Below, in pieces: positions 9,623 to 17,619 of a DNA stretch of 64,000 bases. Under the pieces are notes generated by a model, which was not told where the DNA came from, made no database searches, and saw only the letters and a program-made list of their open reading frames with translations. Origin of the DNA: Bacteroidales bacterium H5 (GTDB lineage: Bacteria; Bacteroidota; Bacteroidia; Bacteroidales; Muribaculaceae). The translations under genes were made by a program, and so were the position numbers. How positions within the stretch are numbered: position 1 is the first letter of the stretch; every line of letters starts with the position of its first letter. The stretch spans positions 133,847-197,846 of the forward strand of contig DAAQ01000010.1 in assembly GCA_001701225.1 (NCBI GenBank). Direction: 5' to 3'.

Positions 9623-10126
9623 TCATCTCTCCCCGCGTGCGAGCTCGATGACGTCAAGTGATTTGACTGTTCCTCCGTCGAGGGTCAGGCGCACGAGGGT
9701 ACGTACCTTCTGCCATCCGTGATAGCCTGCGGCGCCGGGATTGATGTGCAGCAGTCCGAGACGAGCATCGGGCATCACCTTGAGTATGTGCGAGTGGCCG
9801 CATACCATAAGGTTGACGCGGTTCTCTGCAAGGATGCGGGCTACTCCGGGAGCATACCGTCCGGGATAGCCTGCTATATGCGTAAGCCAGACGGTGACTC
9901 CCTCGGTGGTGAACAGCTCGGTCTCGCGGCATTCGCGGCACACGTCGCCGTGGTCGATATTGCCCCTGACCGCACGCACCACGGGCGCCACGGCGCGCAG
10001 GCGCTCGAGTATGGTGATGTCGCCTATGTCTCCGGCATGCCATATCTCGTCGCATCCGGCAAAATGGGCTGCATATCTGTCATCCCAGCATGAATGTGTG
10101 TCTGAGAGTATTCCTATGGTCTTCAT
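9623..10126 (-). CDS. YfcE/MJ0936-family metallophosphodiesterase
   Basis: 167 residues. All metal-binding motifs of the calcineurin-like fold are present: LSDTHS near the N-terminus, AGDIGD, RGNID, WLTHIAGYPG and CGHSHI. Enzymes of this family hydrolyse phosphodiesters with two metals; the physiological substrate is usually unknown. Its start overlaps the stop of the upstream lipoprotein gene by 4 bp, so the two are coupled. Confidence 0.92.
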   Translation of the reverse strand: MKTIGILSDTHSCWDDRYAAHFAGCDEIWHAGDIGDITILERLRAVAPVVRAVRGNIDHGDVCRECRETELFTTEGVTVWLTHIAGYPGRYAPGVARILAENRVNLMVCGHSHILKVMPDARLGLLHINPGAAGYHGWQKVRTLVRLTLDGGTVKSLDVIELARGER

Positions 10127-12093
10127 TTTCGTCTTATCAGTTCTATGCGGTTGAGCAGGACGGTCCCGGTCATATAGGTGAGCGAGAGGCGGTTAGGGCC
10201 CTCTGTCAGCTCAGCCTCGGCCCAAGTGGAGGGCGCGGTGGTGATCCAGTCGGCCTCGCGTACGGTCGGCGACACAAGTATGCCTGTGGGGCGGTCTATG
10301 CCTGTGCTGTCGATGATGCCGAGCGTGCGTATGGCGGTGGCAGAGGAGCCGTTTGAGCATACGATGCGCACGAAATATCTTCCGGCCTCAGGGATGTTGA
10401 CATAGAATGTGAGGCGTGTGTTGTGGCGCGGGGCCAGCTCGATATATCGTGTGGCTGTCTCGCGGTCCTTGATGAGGTTGAGCGGCGGACGGCGTGGGGT
10501 GATGGATGTGGCACTCACCGTTATTACCGATTTCGGGTCTATGACCGGGGCCGACGAAAGGCTCTCCAGGCCGTCTTTTGCAACGGTGGTCACAGCGAGC
10601 ACCGAGCTGTCTGCCGGAATGGCGAATATCGGTTCTTCGGTCAGGCGGCTGAGTGTCCCGTTGAGATATAGCCCGTATCTCATCCCTTCCTCTGGCTGTT
10701 GTGTGGTCAGTATGTTCGGTGCTGTCTTCTCTATCTTAGGCATGGGAGGCAGGGTTACGCTGCCGTCATCATCGGATTTGCCAGATGTGCCGTCCGAGAT
10801 TCTGTTGCTCGCCATCACTATCTCTATGTCGTGATGTCCTGTGAGAGTGGGCGCGATGAACGGTGTGCCCGCTATAGAGTCTATGCTGAACGAGGCTATG
10901 CGGTCGCCTGTGCCATGGAGCGTGAATGTCAGCGTGGCGTCGCGGTATGGCAAGGGCCCTATGGTGCGCGAGCCGGAAAATTTTTCGGGTATGAACGGAT
11001 GCACCTCGATTCCATTCGGGGTATAATGCAGTCCGAGCAGTGACTTGAGCAGGACGGCGGTCCATTCGCGGCTCACATCCCTTTTTGCCGACATGGCCCA
11101 CAATGCGCCAACAGAGTTGCAGAAGGCGGTCTCATTGTCGGCATCGGCCGCGGCCATTGCCATCAGTGCCTGGGTCTCGGGTGTATATTCAGTGGTTCCG
11201 GGGCCGAGCGGATAGTATTGCGGAATCCCTTCGGCCAGCGTTGGAAAGGATTTGACGAGTGCGGCGCTCATCTCGGCAATGGGGAGCGACAGTAGGGTAG
11301 CGGCTGCATTGGCGCCGCAGTCTGATGTCTGGGCGAGAATCGGGTAAGGCTCACTGTAGAGCATCGCTCCGTAGCGCGAGAAGGGGGGAAGCCAGAAGCG
11401 GTTGTTGATGGCGTTGCGGGCCTCCTTGGCTTCAAGCCTTAGCGGAACCGAGGCCCCGAGACCCAATGTGTCGGCCATGGCTGCGGCCACCTCGAGGGTA
11501 TGCCAATGGAAGATATTGACATAAAAGGATAGGCTTGAGGTGCGGTCGGCAGCCGTCATCCATGACGGATATGATGTGTCGAGTCGCGGACTGCTCCCTC
11601 GCATCAGTCCCTCCGAGGTACCGGCTATGGGACGTTCGGCCCGCAGTGAGGTCATGATTGTGCTGTATGCCTCGCGCAGCCATTCCATAGACCCTGTGGC
11701 ACAGTACACCTCCCATGCCGCGGCCCCCCACTCGGGCCATCTGTATTCAACCGGGAATCCGTCGCGCTTCACGCGTCCTCTGTCCGTAAGTGCGCGCAGT
11801 GCCTCCATCGACCTCTCCGGGTCGAGCATGGCCCCTGACATCCATATTGAGAGGGGGGTGAGTGCCGTGTCGGCAAGTTCTGAGGATGTCAGTGCGTCTG
11901 CTACAGGCGATTCCGAGCTCATGACCAGGGCCGATGTGTGCGGCACAGGTATGAACAGCTTACCACCGACGGTCATGCTGTCGGCGAACACCTCGATGTC
12001 GCCGTTGACAAACAGGGCATCGGCAGGCGCTGTCGGGCGCCCGCTGCAGGCAGCGAGAAAAATCAGGGTGAGTATGTCGGCAATGAATCGCAC
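10123..12093 (-). CDS. lipoprotein with (alpha/alpha) six-hairpin glycosidase-like fold
   Basis: About 656 residues from GTG 12093; a TTG at 12114 is the longer alternative. The N-terminus is a lipoprotein signal ending LAAC. The middle (about 90-430) has repeated helix pairs with WPEWGAAAWEVYCATGSMEWLREAY, FHWHTLEVAAAMADTLG and TSDCGANAAATLLS, resembling six-hairpin glycosidases such as MGH1- or GH78/GH63-like proteins. The last ~130 residues look like a beta-sandwich, possibly carbohydrate-binding. Specific substrate and catalytic residues cannot be assigned. It probably sits on the periplasmic or cell surface side of a membrane. Confidence 0.6.
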   Translation of the reverse strand: MRFIADILTLIFLAACSGRPTAPADALFVNGDIEVFADSMTVGGKLFIPVPHTSALVMSSESPVADALTSSELADTALTPLSIWMSGAMLDPERSMEALRALTDRGRVKRDGFPVEYRWPEWGAAAWEVYCATGSMEWLREAYSTIMTSLRAERPIAGTSEGLMRGSSPRLDTSYPSWMTAADRTSSLSFYVNIFHWHTLEVAAAMADTLGLGASVPLRLEAKEARNAINNRFWLPPFSRYGAMLYSEPYPILAQTSDCGANAAATLLSLPIAEMSAALVKSFPTLAEGIPQYYPLGPGTTEYTPETQALMAMAAADADNETAFCNSVGALWAMSAKRDVSREWTAVLLKSLLGLHYTPNGIEVHPFIPEKFSGSRTIGPLPYRDATLTFTLHGTGDRIASFSIDSIAGTPFIAPTLTGHHDIEIVMASNRISDGTSGKSDDDGSVTLPPMPKIEKTAPNILTTQQPEEGMRYGLYLNGTLSRLTEEPIFAIPADSSVLAVTTVAKDGLESLSSAPVIDPKSVITVSATSITPRRPPLNLIKDRETATRYIELAPRHNTRLTFYVNIPEAGRYFVRIVCSNGSSATAIRTLGIIDSTGIDRPTGILVSPTVREADWITTAPSTWAEAELTEGPNRLSLTYMTGTVLLNRIELIRRK

Positions 12094-12311
12094 TGTGGGG
12101 TGGAGATATGACAATGACGATGAGGTTTCGCATCCCCTGTCGAGGGGCCGGGAACTCTCACCGCCAATGTGGTGTCTTGTGGGATGTATTATATCGCTTT
12201 TTCAATGTTCAGGCGAGATGCGCTTGTGTCGGCGCCACGCCTCTGTCAGTCTTGCAAACCTCCTTTCGGTTAGTTGGGGATGGTTGAAGATTTCAATCGC
12301 GTCGCGGGGAA

Positions 12312-12503
12312 TTAATCCTCGTTGAGACGAAGCTGCTGTACATAGACAGCCTTCATCATCTTCTTGCGGTTGGTTACAGAGGGCTTCTCGAAGGCCTGGC
12401 GTGAGCGGAGTTCGCGCACGATGCCGGTTTTCTCAAATTTGCGCTTGAATTTCTTGAGGGCCTTCTCGATGTTCTCGCCTTCCTTGACTTGTACGATAAT
12501 CAT
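12312..12503 (-). CDS. rpsU: 30S ribosomal protein S21
   Basis: 63 residues, MIIVQVKEGENIEKALKKFKR at the N-terminus and a basic C-terminal half (RKKMMKAVYVQQLRLNED), the full usual length for bS21. It is a component of the small ribosomal subunit needed for initiation in many bacteria. It stands alone with its own promoter and a ~100-nt leader. Confidence 0.96.
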   Translation of the reverse strand: MIIVQVKEGENIEKALKKFKRKFEKTGIVRELRSRQAFEKPSVTNRKKMMKAVYVQQLRLNED

Positions 12504-12611
12504 TTTAGGGTTTCTTGATTTTGTGAATTATGACCTTGCCGCGAGGCTTGGCCGGGTGATTGATATGGTTGAAAAAATGTTGTCGCTACCTGCTTTCCGC
12601 AAATAGCGTCG

Positions 12612-12642
12612 CAAAATTACAAAAAATCCCCGACATGCCAAA
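12612..12642 (-). promoter_or_regulatory. promoter for rpsU
   Basis: On the minus strand TTTG (plus 12639-12642) is followed after 19 bp by TAATTTTG (plus 12612-12619), a good Bacteroidetes -33/-7 pair. The predicted transcript has a leader of about 100 nt before the S21 start. Confidence 0.65.
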
Positions 12643-12688
12643 ATTTTTTTGCCTTTGTGGAAGAAAAATCTATCTTTATCAGATATTA

Positions 12689-13240
12689 TTATTCCTCAAT
12701 CTCATCGAGGTCATAGAAAAGCAATCTGGTGTGGTCGCCGTCAATCTCCTGGCTCAGAGGTAAGAAACTATTCTTGAGGTAGAACGGGACGGCATCCTTA
12801 TAGGCATCTACAGTTATGAAACGACATCCTGTCTTATTGTCAATGACGAAATATGATTTTATGAAATCAAGGATAAATGTACCAAGAGACTTTCCTTTTA
12901 CTGATATGTCAACGCCTAACCGGCATATTTTAGTTGCCGGGTAACTTTTGAGTCTTTTCTCGTTGACGAAACGCTTTCTTCGGAATCTGTTGAATTCTGT
13001 CTTGTTCTCAAAGTCTGAAATTGAGACTCTGTCGTTTGCAAGGCTGAAAAAACCTACGACCTGTCTTGTTTCTTTTGTTTCTATAACATAACTGACAGCG
13101 AGACGTGCCTGACGATATTGAATGGCTTCATTCAATATGAAATCATTCAAGTCTGCATCTCCACAATCAAATGCAGAGATACTTTCACCCTTTGCAAGTC
13201 GCCGTATCTGATATGTATTGGCTATCTCCTCTGATTCCAT
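12689..13240 (-). CDS. GNAT-family acetyltransferase, probable toxin of a toxin-antitoxin pair
   Basis: 183 residues. The N-terminus has 'ISAFDCGDADLNDFILNEA', the F-x-CG-x-x-x-L-N-x-F motif typical of GNAT toxins (AtaT/TacT-like), and the acetyl-CoA-binding region is LGVDISVKGKSLGTFILDF (R/K-G-x-x-L-G-x-x-L/I). The C-terminal 'VPFYLKNSFLP' is the usual GNAT motif B. GNAT toxins acetylate aminoacyl-tRNA. A 50-residue gene lies 4 bp upstream on the same strand and is the likely antitoxin. The DNA is clearly more A+T-rich than its surroundings, suggesting acquisition. Confidence 0.8.
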   Translation of the reverse strand: MESEEIANTYQIRRLAKGESISAFDCGDADLNDFILNEAIQYRQARLAVSYVIETKETRQVVGFFSLANDRVSISDFENKTEFNRFRRKRFVNEKRLKSYPATKICRLGVDISVKGKSLGTFILDFIKSYFVIDNKTGCRFITVDAYKDAVPFYLKNSFLPLSQEIDGDHTRLLFYDLDEIEE

Positions 13241-13244
13241 GTCG

Positions 13245-13397
13245 TCATTTCACGAACATAGACATAGCGGCACGATAGTTTGCTTCGCGGCGTGCCTTGT
13301 CTTCCGCAGATTCTTTCGGCGGATTTTTCATGCGTTCCTCAAAACGTCTTGCGTCTTCTCCGAAGAGTATCGGTGTTTCCTTTATTGGTCGTGCCAT
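13245..13397 (-). CDS. small protein, candidate antitoxin of the GNAT toxin
   Basis: A 50-residue frame starting MARPIKETPILFGEDARRFE and ending AAMSMFVK. It is highly charged and helical (ERMKNPPKESAEDKARRE), like small antitoxins whose C-terminus blocks a toxin. It ends 4 bp before the GNAT gene, and a -7-like box (TATCTTTG on the minus strand, plus 13422-13429) lies just upstream. The N-terminus 'MARPIKETP-L-GEDA-RFE' resembles short Bacteroidetes proteins I recall next to GNAT genes. The antitoxin role is inferred from position and size. Confidence 0.65.
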   Translation of the reverse strand: MARPIKETPILFGEDARRFEERMKNPPKESAEDKARREANYRAAMSMFVK

Positions 13398-13421
13398 ATC
13401 TGGTAGTTTGATAATCAATGG

Positions 13422-13429
13422 CAAAGATA
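13422..13429 (-). promoter_or_regulatory. -7 element of the toxin-antitoxin operon
   Basis: TATCTTTG on the minus strand matches TAnnTTTG, 25 bp upstream of the small antitoxin start. No clear -33 TTTG is seen. Confidence 0.45.
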
Positions 13430-13494
13430 TAATAAAATTCTGATATGAAAGGTTTTTTTAATGAATTATTTGCGTGTGTAGATATAAATTGTTG

Positions 13495-14949
13495 TCATGC
13501 CTTGTCGTCCCGTTTGCTTAATGTGAAGGTAAAGCGCAGTCCACCCTCGGGGAGGTTTGTGGCATGGATGGTACCCCCGTGCAACTGTACGGCGTTGCGC
13601 ACTATGGCGAGGCCGAGTCCTGTGCCCCCCATAAGGCGCGAGCGACCCTTGTCGATGCGGTAGAACCGTTCGAATATCCTTTCAAGGTGCTCCGTAGGGA
13701 TGCCGTTGCCGTTGTCGGTCACGCTGAATGTGTATTTGTCGTCGGTCTCCCCTTCGAGGCGTATCACTATGCTGTCCCCTCCGCTGTAAGCTATCGCATT
13801 GTCAATCAGATTGCGGAATATCGAGCTGATGAAGGTGTGGTTGCCATATATCTCCATCCCCTCGGGCACATCGACCCGCAGGCTCATCCCGGCATTTTCG
13901 GCCTGGGGAGTCTCGGATTCTTCAATCTCGGCGAGTATTCCGTTCAGGCTCAGCGGTTCTTTGGAGATGTTCGCGGCACCGTCGTCCATGCGCGTGATGT
14001 CGGCCACGTCACCCATGAGGTGTGCCAGCCGGTCGGTCTGTGCCAGTGACTGCTCCAGGAATTTCCAATGTTTCTCCGGGGGAAGGTTACGGTGGGCAAG
14101 CACAGTCTCAAGACATACCTTGATGGAGGCCACCGGGGTCTTGAGCTCGTGGTTTATGTTGTTTGTCAGCTGTTTCTTGATGCGGGTCTTCTCCTGCTGC
14201 TCGTGCATGGCGCGGCAATGCTCGGCGTCACGCTCGGCCATCGTCTGCTGCAGACGCACATATAGCCTCACTATATGGTTGGAGATGCTGCCAAGCTCGT
14301 CGTGTGGAAATGGTTCCCAGTCATATATGCGTTCCCCCTTCTCGGCCTTGGCTGCGAAGAGGTTGAGGCGCGTGATAGTACGTCCCAGCCGCCGTGTGGC
14401 GAAATATCCCGCGAGGCTCACGCACAGGGTCGTGCCGAGCATGAACCACAGGAACGAACGGTCGGCCTGCAGAATCTCCTGGAGGGAGAGAGAGTAGGGG
14501 ACTGCCGAGCGCACGATGATGTCCGGGGTGCTTGTCGCCGAATAGAAATAGGTGTCGTCCGTGCTTGCCGAATGGCGCCTGATGGTGCGTCCGCTCCCGT
14601 TGGCTATGGCTTCCTTGATTTCGTGGCGCCCGAGATGGCTTTCGGCCGGGAGCTTGTCGAGGGTATTGTCGAACACCAGCGAGCCGTCGGTATTTATCAC
14701 CGAGATGCGCAGTCCGGGCAGCGGCAGACGCTGCGCCGAGATGGTGGCCAGAAAATCTATCGAATCTGTGTCGAGCGCGTCAATCAGGTGGGTGTTGAAT
14801 ATCTGGAGCTGTCCGTCGAGCTTGTCTATCTTGTACTGTTTCTCGCGGTAATACTGGAACATGACGAAGCATCCCACCAGAAACCATGAGAATCCCAACA
14901 GCAGCATGAAGAGCCGTATATGGTATGGAATCCTAAGCCTTGAACCCAT
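13495..14949 (-). CDS. rprX: two-component sensor histidine kinase (RprX-like)
   Basis: 484 residues from ATG 14949. Two membrane segments (around 8-30 and 165-185) flank a periplasmic sensor domain; a HAMP-like linker follows. The kinase core is complete: H-box NINHELKTPVASI, N-box NLIDNAIAYS, G1 DNGNGIP, F-box ERFYRIDK and G2 GGTGLGLAIV. It overlaps the end of the upstream response-regulator gene by 17 bp, so the pair is translationally coupled. The RprX name rests on domain layout and gene order; the signal is unknown. Confidence 0.88.
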   Translation of the reverse strand: MGSRLRIPYHIRLFMLLLGFSWFLVGCFVMFQYYREKQYKIDKLDGQLQIFNTHLIDALDTDSIDFLATISAQRLPLPGLRISVINTDGSLVFDNTLDKLPAESHLGRHEIKEAIANGSGRTIRRHSASTDDTYFYSATSTPDIIVRSAVPYSLSLQEILQADRSFLWFMLGTTLCVSLAGYFATRRLGRTITRLNLFAAKAEKGERIYDWEPFPHDELGSISNHIVRLYVRLQQTMAERDAEHCRAMHEQQEKTRIKKQLTNNINHELKTPVASIKVCLETVLAHRNLPPEKHWKFLEQSLAQTDRLAHLMGDVADITRMDDGAANISKEPLSLNGILAEIEESETPQAENAGMSLRVDVPEGMEIYGNHTFISSIFRNLIDNAIAYSGGDSIVIRLEGETDDKYTFSVTDNGNGIPTEHLERIFERFYRIDKGRSRLMGGTGLGLAIVRNAVQLHGGTIHATNLPEGGLRFTFTLSKRDDKA

Positions 14950-15619
14950 ATCCGTAGCCCGAGCGTGTGACAATCATTTTGCCGTATCTCCCTATCTTTG
15001 AGCGCAGACGGGTGATGTTGACATCGACCACACGGTCTATCACCACAACTTCCTCGGGCCAGATACGTCCCAGTATCTCCTCGCGCGAGAAGATGCGCCC
15101 CCGGTTCGAGAGCAGCAGGCACAGTATCTCGAACTCCTTGCGCGGCAGACGCACTTCGGTGCCGTCGACAGTGCAGCGTTTGAGCGACGGGTCTACAGAC
15201 AGGCCCTCGAAAGATGTAGGGCTCTCTGAGGCCGCAGTCTCATGCTGAGATGTGCGGCGCAATACCGTGCGTACCCTTGCAAGCACATTGCGTATGGAAT
15301 AAGGCTTGGCGATATAGTCGTCGGCCCCGAGGTTGAGTCCGGCCACCATATCGTCCTCGGTGTCGCGTGCCGTGCAGAATATTATGGGCACACGGGCCAG
15401 TTGCGGGTCCTTCTTCATGGCGCGTGCCATGTCGAACCCGCTCTTCTCGCCCATCATTATATCGAGCAGAATCAGGTCATACTGTTTCAGGTCAAGGGTC
15501 ATGGCCTCTTCAGCGCTGTAGGCCGTGTCGACCTCATAGCCCTCGATCTCGAGATTGAATTTGAGCGTATCGCACAATGTGGCCTCGTCATCGACCACCA
15601 GTATCTTGCTTGTGTCCAT
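14933..15619 (-). CDS. rprY: OmpR/PhoB-family response regulator (RprY-like)
   Basis: 228 residues. The receiver domain has the acidic pair DDE, phospho-acceptor Asp in LILLDIMMG, Thr in FCTARD and Lys in IAKPYS. The C-terminal winged-helix DNA-binding domain runs from about 130 (FEGLSVDPSLKRCTVDG... LPRKEFEILCLLLSN... VDVNITRLRSKIG... RSGYGYGF). It is co-transcribed with the sensor kinase. A TATATTTG box ends only 7 bp before the ATG, so the mRNA should be leaderless or nearly so. Confidence 0.93.
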   Translation of the reverse strand: MDTSKILVVDDEATLCDTLKFNLEIEGYEVDTAYSAEEAMTLDLKQYDLILLDIMMGEKSGFDMARAMKKDPQLARVPIIFCTARDTEDDMVAGLNLGADDYIAKPYSIRNVLARVRTVLRRTSQHETAASESPTSFEGLSVDPSLKRCTVDGTEVRLPRKEFEILCLLLSNRGRIFSREEILGRIWPEEVVVIDRVVDVNITRLRSKIGRYGKMIVTRSGYGYGFKA

Positions 15620-15626
15620 AACGCTG

Positions 15627-15634
15627 CAAATATA
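15627..15634 (-). promoter_or_regulatory. -7 promoter element of the response-regulator operon
   Basis: TATATTTG on the minus strand (TAnnTTTG) lies 7 bp before the start codon at 15619. No convincing TTTG occurs 19-20 bp further upstream, which may mean activator dependence. Confidence 0.6.
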
Positions 15635-15695
15635 GTCAATTTTACCCTCACCCGCATCATCCCCACAATCTTTTTAATAAAAATGTAATACAAAG

Positions 15696-15723
15696 CGCAG
15701 ACGGCCATACATGGCCGTCTGCG
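15696..15723 (-). terminator. strong hairpin terminator after the GH43 gene
   Basis: A perfect 13-bp stem (CGCAGACGGCCAT / ATGGCCGTCTGCG) with a 2-nt loop lies 9 bp after the GH43 stop and is followed on the minus strand by T-rich DNA. It separates the sugar-acid cluster from the two-component operon. Confidence 0.75.
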
Positions 15724-15732
15724 TAGGTGGTG

Positions 15733-16710
15733 TCATTTGCCCCATTTGGATTTGAGGGCGGTGAGCTCGGAGGCTGTGATTGGCATGACGGTGCCGTGGC
15801 GCGGTGCGAAGTCTTTGGTGAAGGGCTTGGGATCTGAGAAGGTCCTGAGGTCCCTGGAGGTCTGATATTCGTAGCGCTTTGAGGTGTAGAGGTCGTACAT
15901 CAGCACATACTCGTCGGAGTCGTTGAGCTTGAAGACTCCCGAGCCTTCTACCGGCGGATGCCCGGCATAGGCGTCGACATAGTGGCCGCACTCTTCCCAT
16001 GGGCCGTGGAGGCTCTTTGAGGTGGCGTATTTGATGCCTTTCATGTGCTTCTCAAGGTTCTCGTTGTCCTTGAAGAACATATACCAGAGTCCGTCGGGGC
16101 CTTTCACGATGTCGTTGTCGATGCAGCCGTTCTCGGTGTTGAAGAGCACCTGCGGCGCGCTCTCGAAGGCTGTGAAATCCTCGTTGGCATAGGCATAATA
16201 TGTGACGAGTCCCTTGGATTCGTCCTGACGGCGCACGGTGAAATAGACCATATATTTCCCGGCCTCGGGGTCGTAGATGGTCTGCGGGGCCCAGACCCAG
16301 TAGGCGTCGCCGAACTCGGCTGGAAATGCCTTTGAGAGATGCACGGCAGAATGGGTCCAGTTGACCATGTCGTCCGAGCGCAGCATGACTATGCCGGGAT
16401 TCTCTTTCCAGCCGTTGCGGACGGTAGACATGTCGGTAGCCACGATCATGTAGCTCTTGCCGTCTTCCGAACGGAGTATGTGGGGGTCTCTGAGGCCGCC
16501 GCTCACGGATATGGTGTCGGCCATGACCACGGGCTTGTTGGCGTTGAGGGCTTTCCAGTCGAAGCCGTTGTCACTGACGGCGAAATGCAGGTTCTCTTTC
16601 AGCGGGCCTTCGCCTTCGAAATATGTGAATATATATGCGGTGGTGGGCTCGGTCTGCGCGCATGCCGATGTGGCCGCAAGCAACGCCCCCGCAAGAAGGA
16701 TGGATTTCAT
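15733..16710 (-). CDS. glycoside hydrolase family 43-like protein
   Basis: 325 residues with an N-terminal signal peptide (MKSILLAGALLAATSACAQ). The five-bladed propeller pattern of GH43 is visible: GGLRDPHILRSEDGKSYMIVATDMS (second acidic residue), WAPQTIYDPEAGKYMVYFT, and PPVEGSGVFKLNDSDEYVLMYD (the Glu of the general acid). Such enzymes usually remove alpha-L-arabinofuranose or beta-xylose side groups. It lies downstream of GH115-uxuA-D-mannonate oxidoreductase and may act on the same glycan. The exact subfamily is not assignable by eye. Confidence 0.8.
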   Translation of the reverse strand: MKSILLAGALLAATSACAQTEPTTAYIFTYFEGEGPLKENLHFAVSDNGFDWKALNANKPVVMADTISVSGGLRDPHILRSEDGKSYMIVATDMSTVRNGWKENPGIVMLRSDDMVNWTHSAVHLSKAFPAEFGDAYWVWAPQTIYDPEAGKYMVYFTVRRQDESKGLVTYYAYANEDFTAFESAPQVLFNTENGCIDNDIVKGPDGLWYMFFKDNENLEKHMKGIKYATSKSLHGPWEECGHYVDAYAGHPPVEGSGVFKLNDSDEYVLMYDLYTSKRYEYQTSRDLRTFSDPKPFTKDFAPRHGTVMPITASELTALKSKWGK

Positions 16711-16728
16711 TGATGGGGTTATGGGGTG

Positions 16729-16796
16729 AGGGAACTAAGACAGATAGGGCATATAAGACATATAAGACTTATAAGCCTTATTTGCCTTAGTTCCCT
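16729..16796 (-). repeat. inverted repeat enclosing short tandem repeats
   Basis: AGGGAACTAAG (16729-16739) and its exact complement CTTAGTTCCCT (16786-16796) form an 11-bp stem around a loop holding repeated ATAAGAC/ATAAG units (CATATAAGACATATAAGAC). It fills the gap between the D-mannonate oxidoreductase and GH43 genes and may be an RNA hairpin that tunes expression of GH43 relative to upstream genes. Confidence 0.6.
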
Positions 16797-16800
16797 GATT

Positions 16801-17613
16801 CTACATTGCGAATACATTGAATCCGCCGTCGACTACGGCGACGGCGCCGGTGACGAAGAGCGATGCGTCGGAGATGAGATACTGTATGGTGCCGCAGAGC
16901 TCTTCGGGCTTGCCGAAGCGCTTGAAGGGGGTCTGGCGTATCACGTCCTCGCCGCGCGGTGTCAGCGAGCCGTCGGGGTTGGTGAGCAGCGAGCGGTTCT
17001 GGTTGGTGAGGAAGAAGCCGGGAGCGATGGCGTTGACCCTGATGCCTGAGGTGAATTTGGTGGCAATCTCGTTGGCCATGAAGGCTGTGAAGTTGTTGAT
17101 TCCAGCCTTGGCGGCGGCATAGCCCATCACGCGCGTCATGGGGCGGAACGATGCCATGGACGAGAAGTTGACGATGGCGCCCTTGCCTGCGTCGACCATC
17201 GGCTTTAGGAATACCTGCGTGGGTATCACGGTGCCGGTGAGGTTGACGTTGAGCACCTTCTCGAATGCCTTGACGTCGATGTCGAAGAATGTGCCGGTCG
17301 GTGCGATTGTCGCGCCGGGCATATTGCCTCCGGCGGCGTTGAGCAGCGCGTCAACACGTCCGTATCTGGCCATGATCTCGTCACAGTTGCCTTGAACCAC
17401 GGCATGGTCCATCACGTCGGTGACGAGGAACATCGCCTCGCCCCCTTCGGCCTCAATCTCGGCCACGAGTTTGTCGCCCTCTTCCTTGCGGCGTCCCATC
17501 AGCACCACTTTGGCACCCTCCGAGGCCAGATATTTGCCTATGCATGCGCCGAGCACGCCGGTACCGCCTGTGATGACTACGACTTTGTCCTTGACAGAAA
17601 ATAGTTCGTTCAT
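16801..17613 (-). CDS. SDR-family D-mannonate oxidoreductase (fructuronate reductase)
   Basis: 270 residues of the short-chain dehydrogenase fold: VVVITGGTGVLGACIG cofactor loop, NAAGGN, catalytic Ser in FSSMASFR and Y-x-x-x-K in GYAAAKAG. The gene lies 6 bp downstream of uxuA. In Bacteroidetes an SDR protein beside uxuA supplies the fructuronate-to-mannonate step in place of the classical UxuB, and this is the inferred role here. The enzyme would act in the cytoplasm with NAD(P)H. Confidence 0.82.
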   Translation of the reverse strand: MNELFSVKDKVVVITGGTGVLGACIGKYLASEGAKVVLMGRRKEEGDKLVAEIEAEGGEAMFLVTDVMDHAVVQGNCDEIMARYGRVDALLNAAGGNMPGATIAPTGTFFDIDVKAFEKVLNVNLTGTVIPTQVFLKPMVDAGKGAIVNFSSMASFRPMTRVMGYAAAKAGINNFTAFMANEIATKFTSGIRVNAIAPGFFLTNQNRSLLTNPDGSLTPRGEDVIRQTPFKRFGKPEELCGTIQYLISDASLFVTGAVAVVDGGFNVFAM

Positions 17614-17619
17614 AATGTA

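Noticed and set aside
12115..12311. Possible small RNA or gene in the gap after rpsU
   Set aside because: No open frame, promoter pair or convincing hairpin could be supported.
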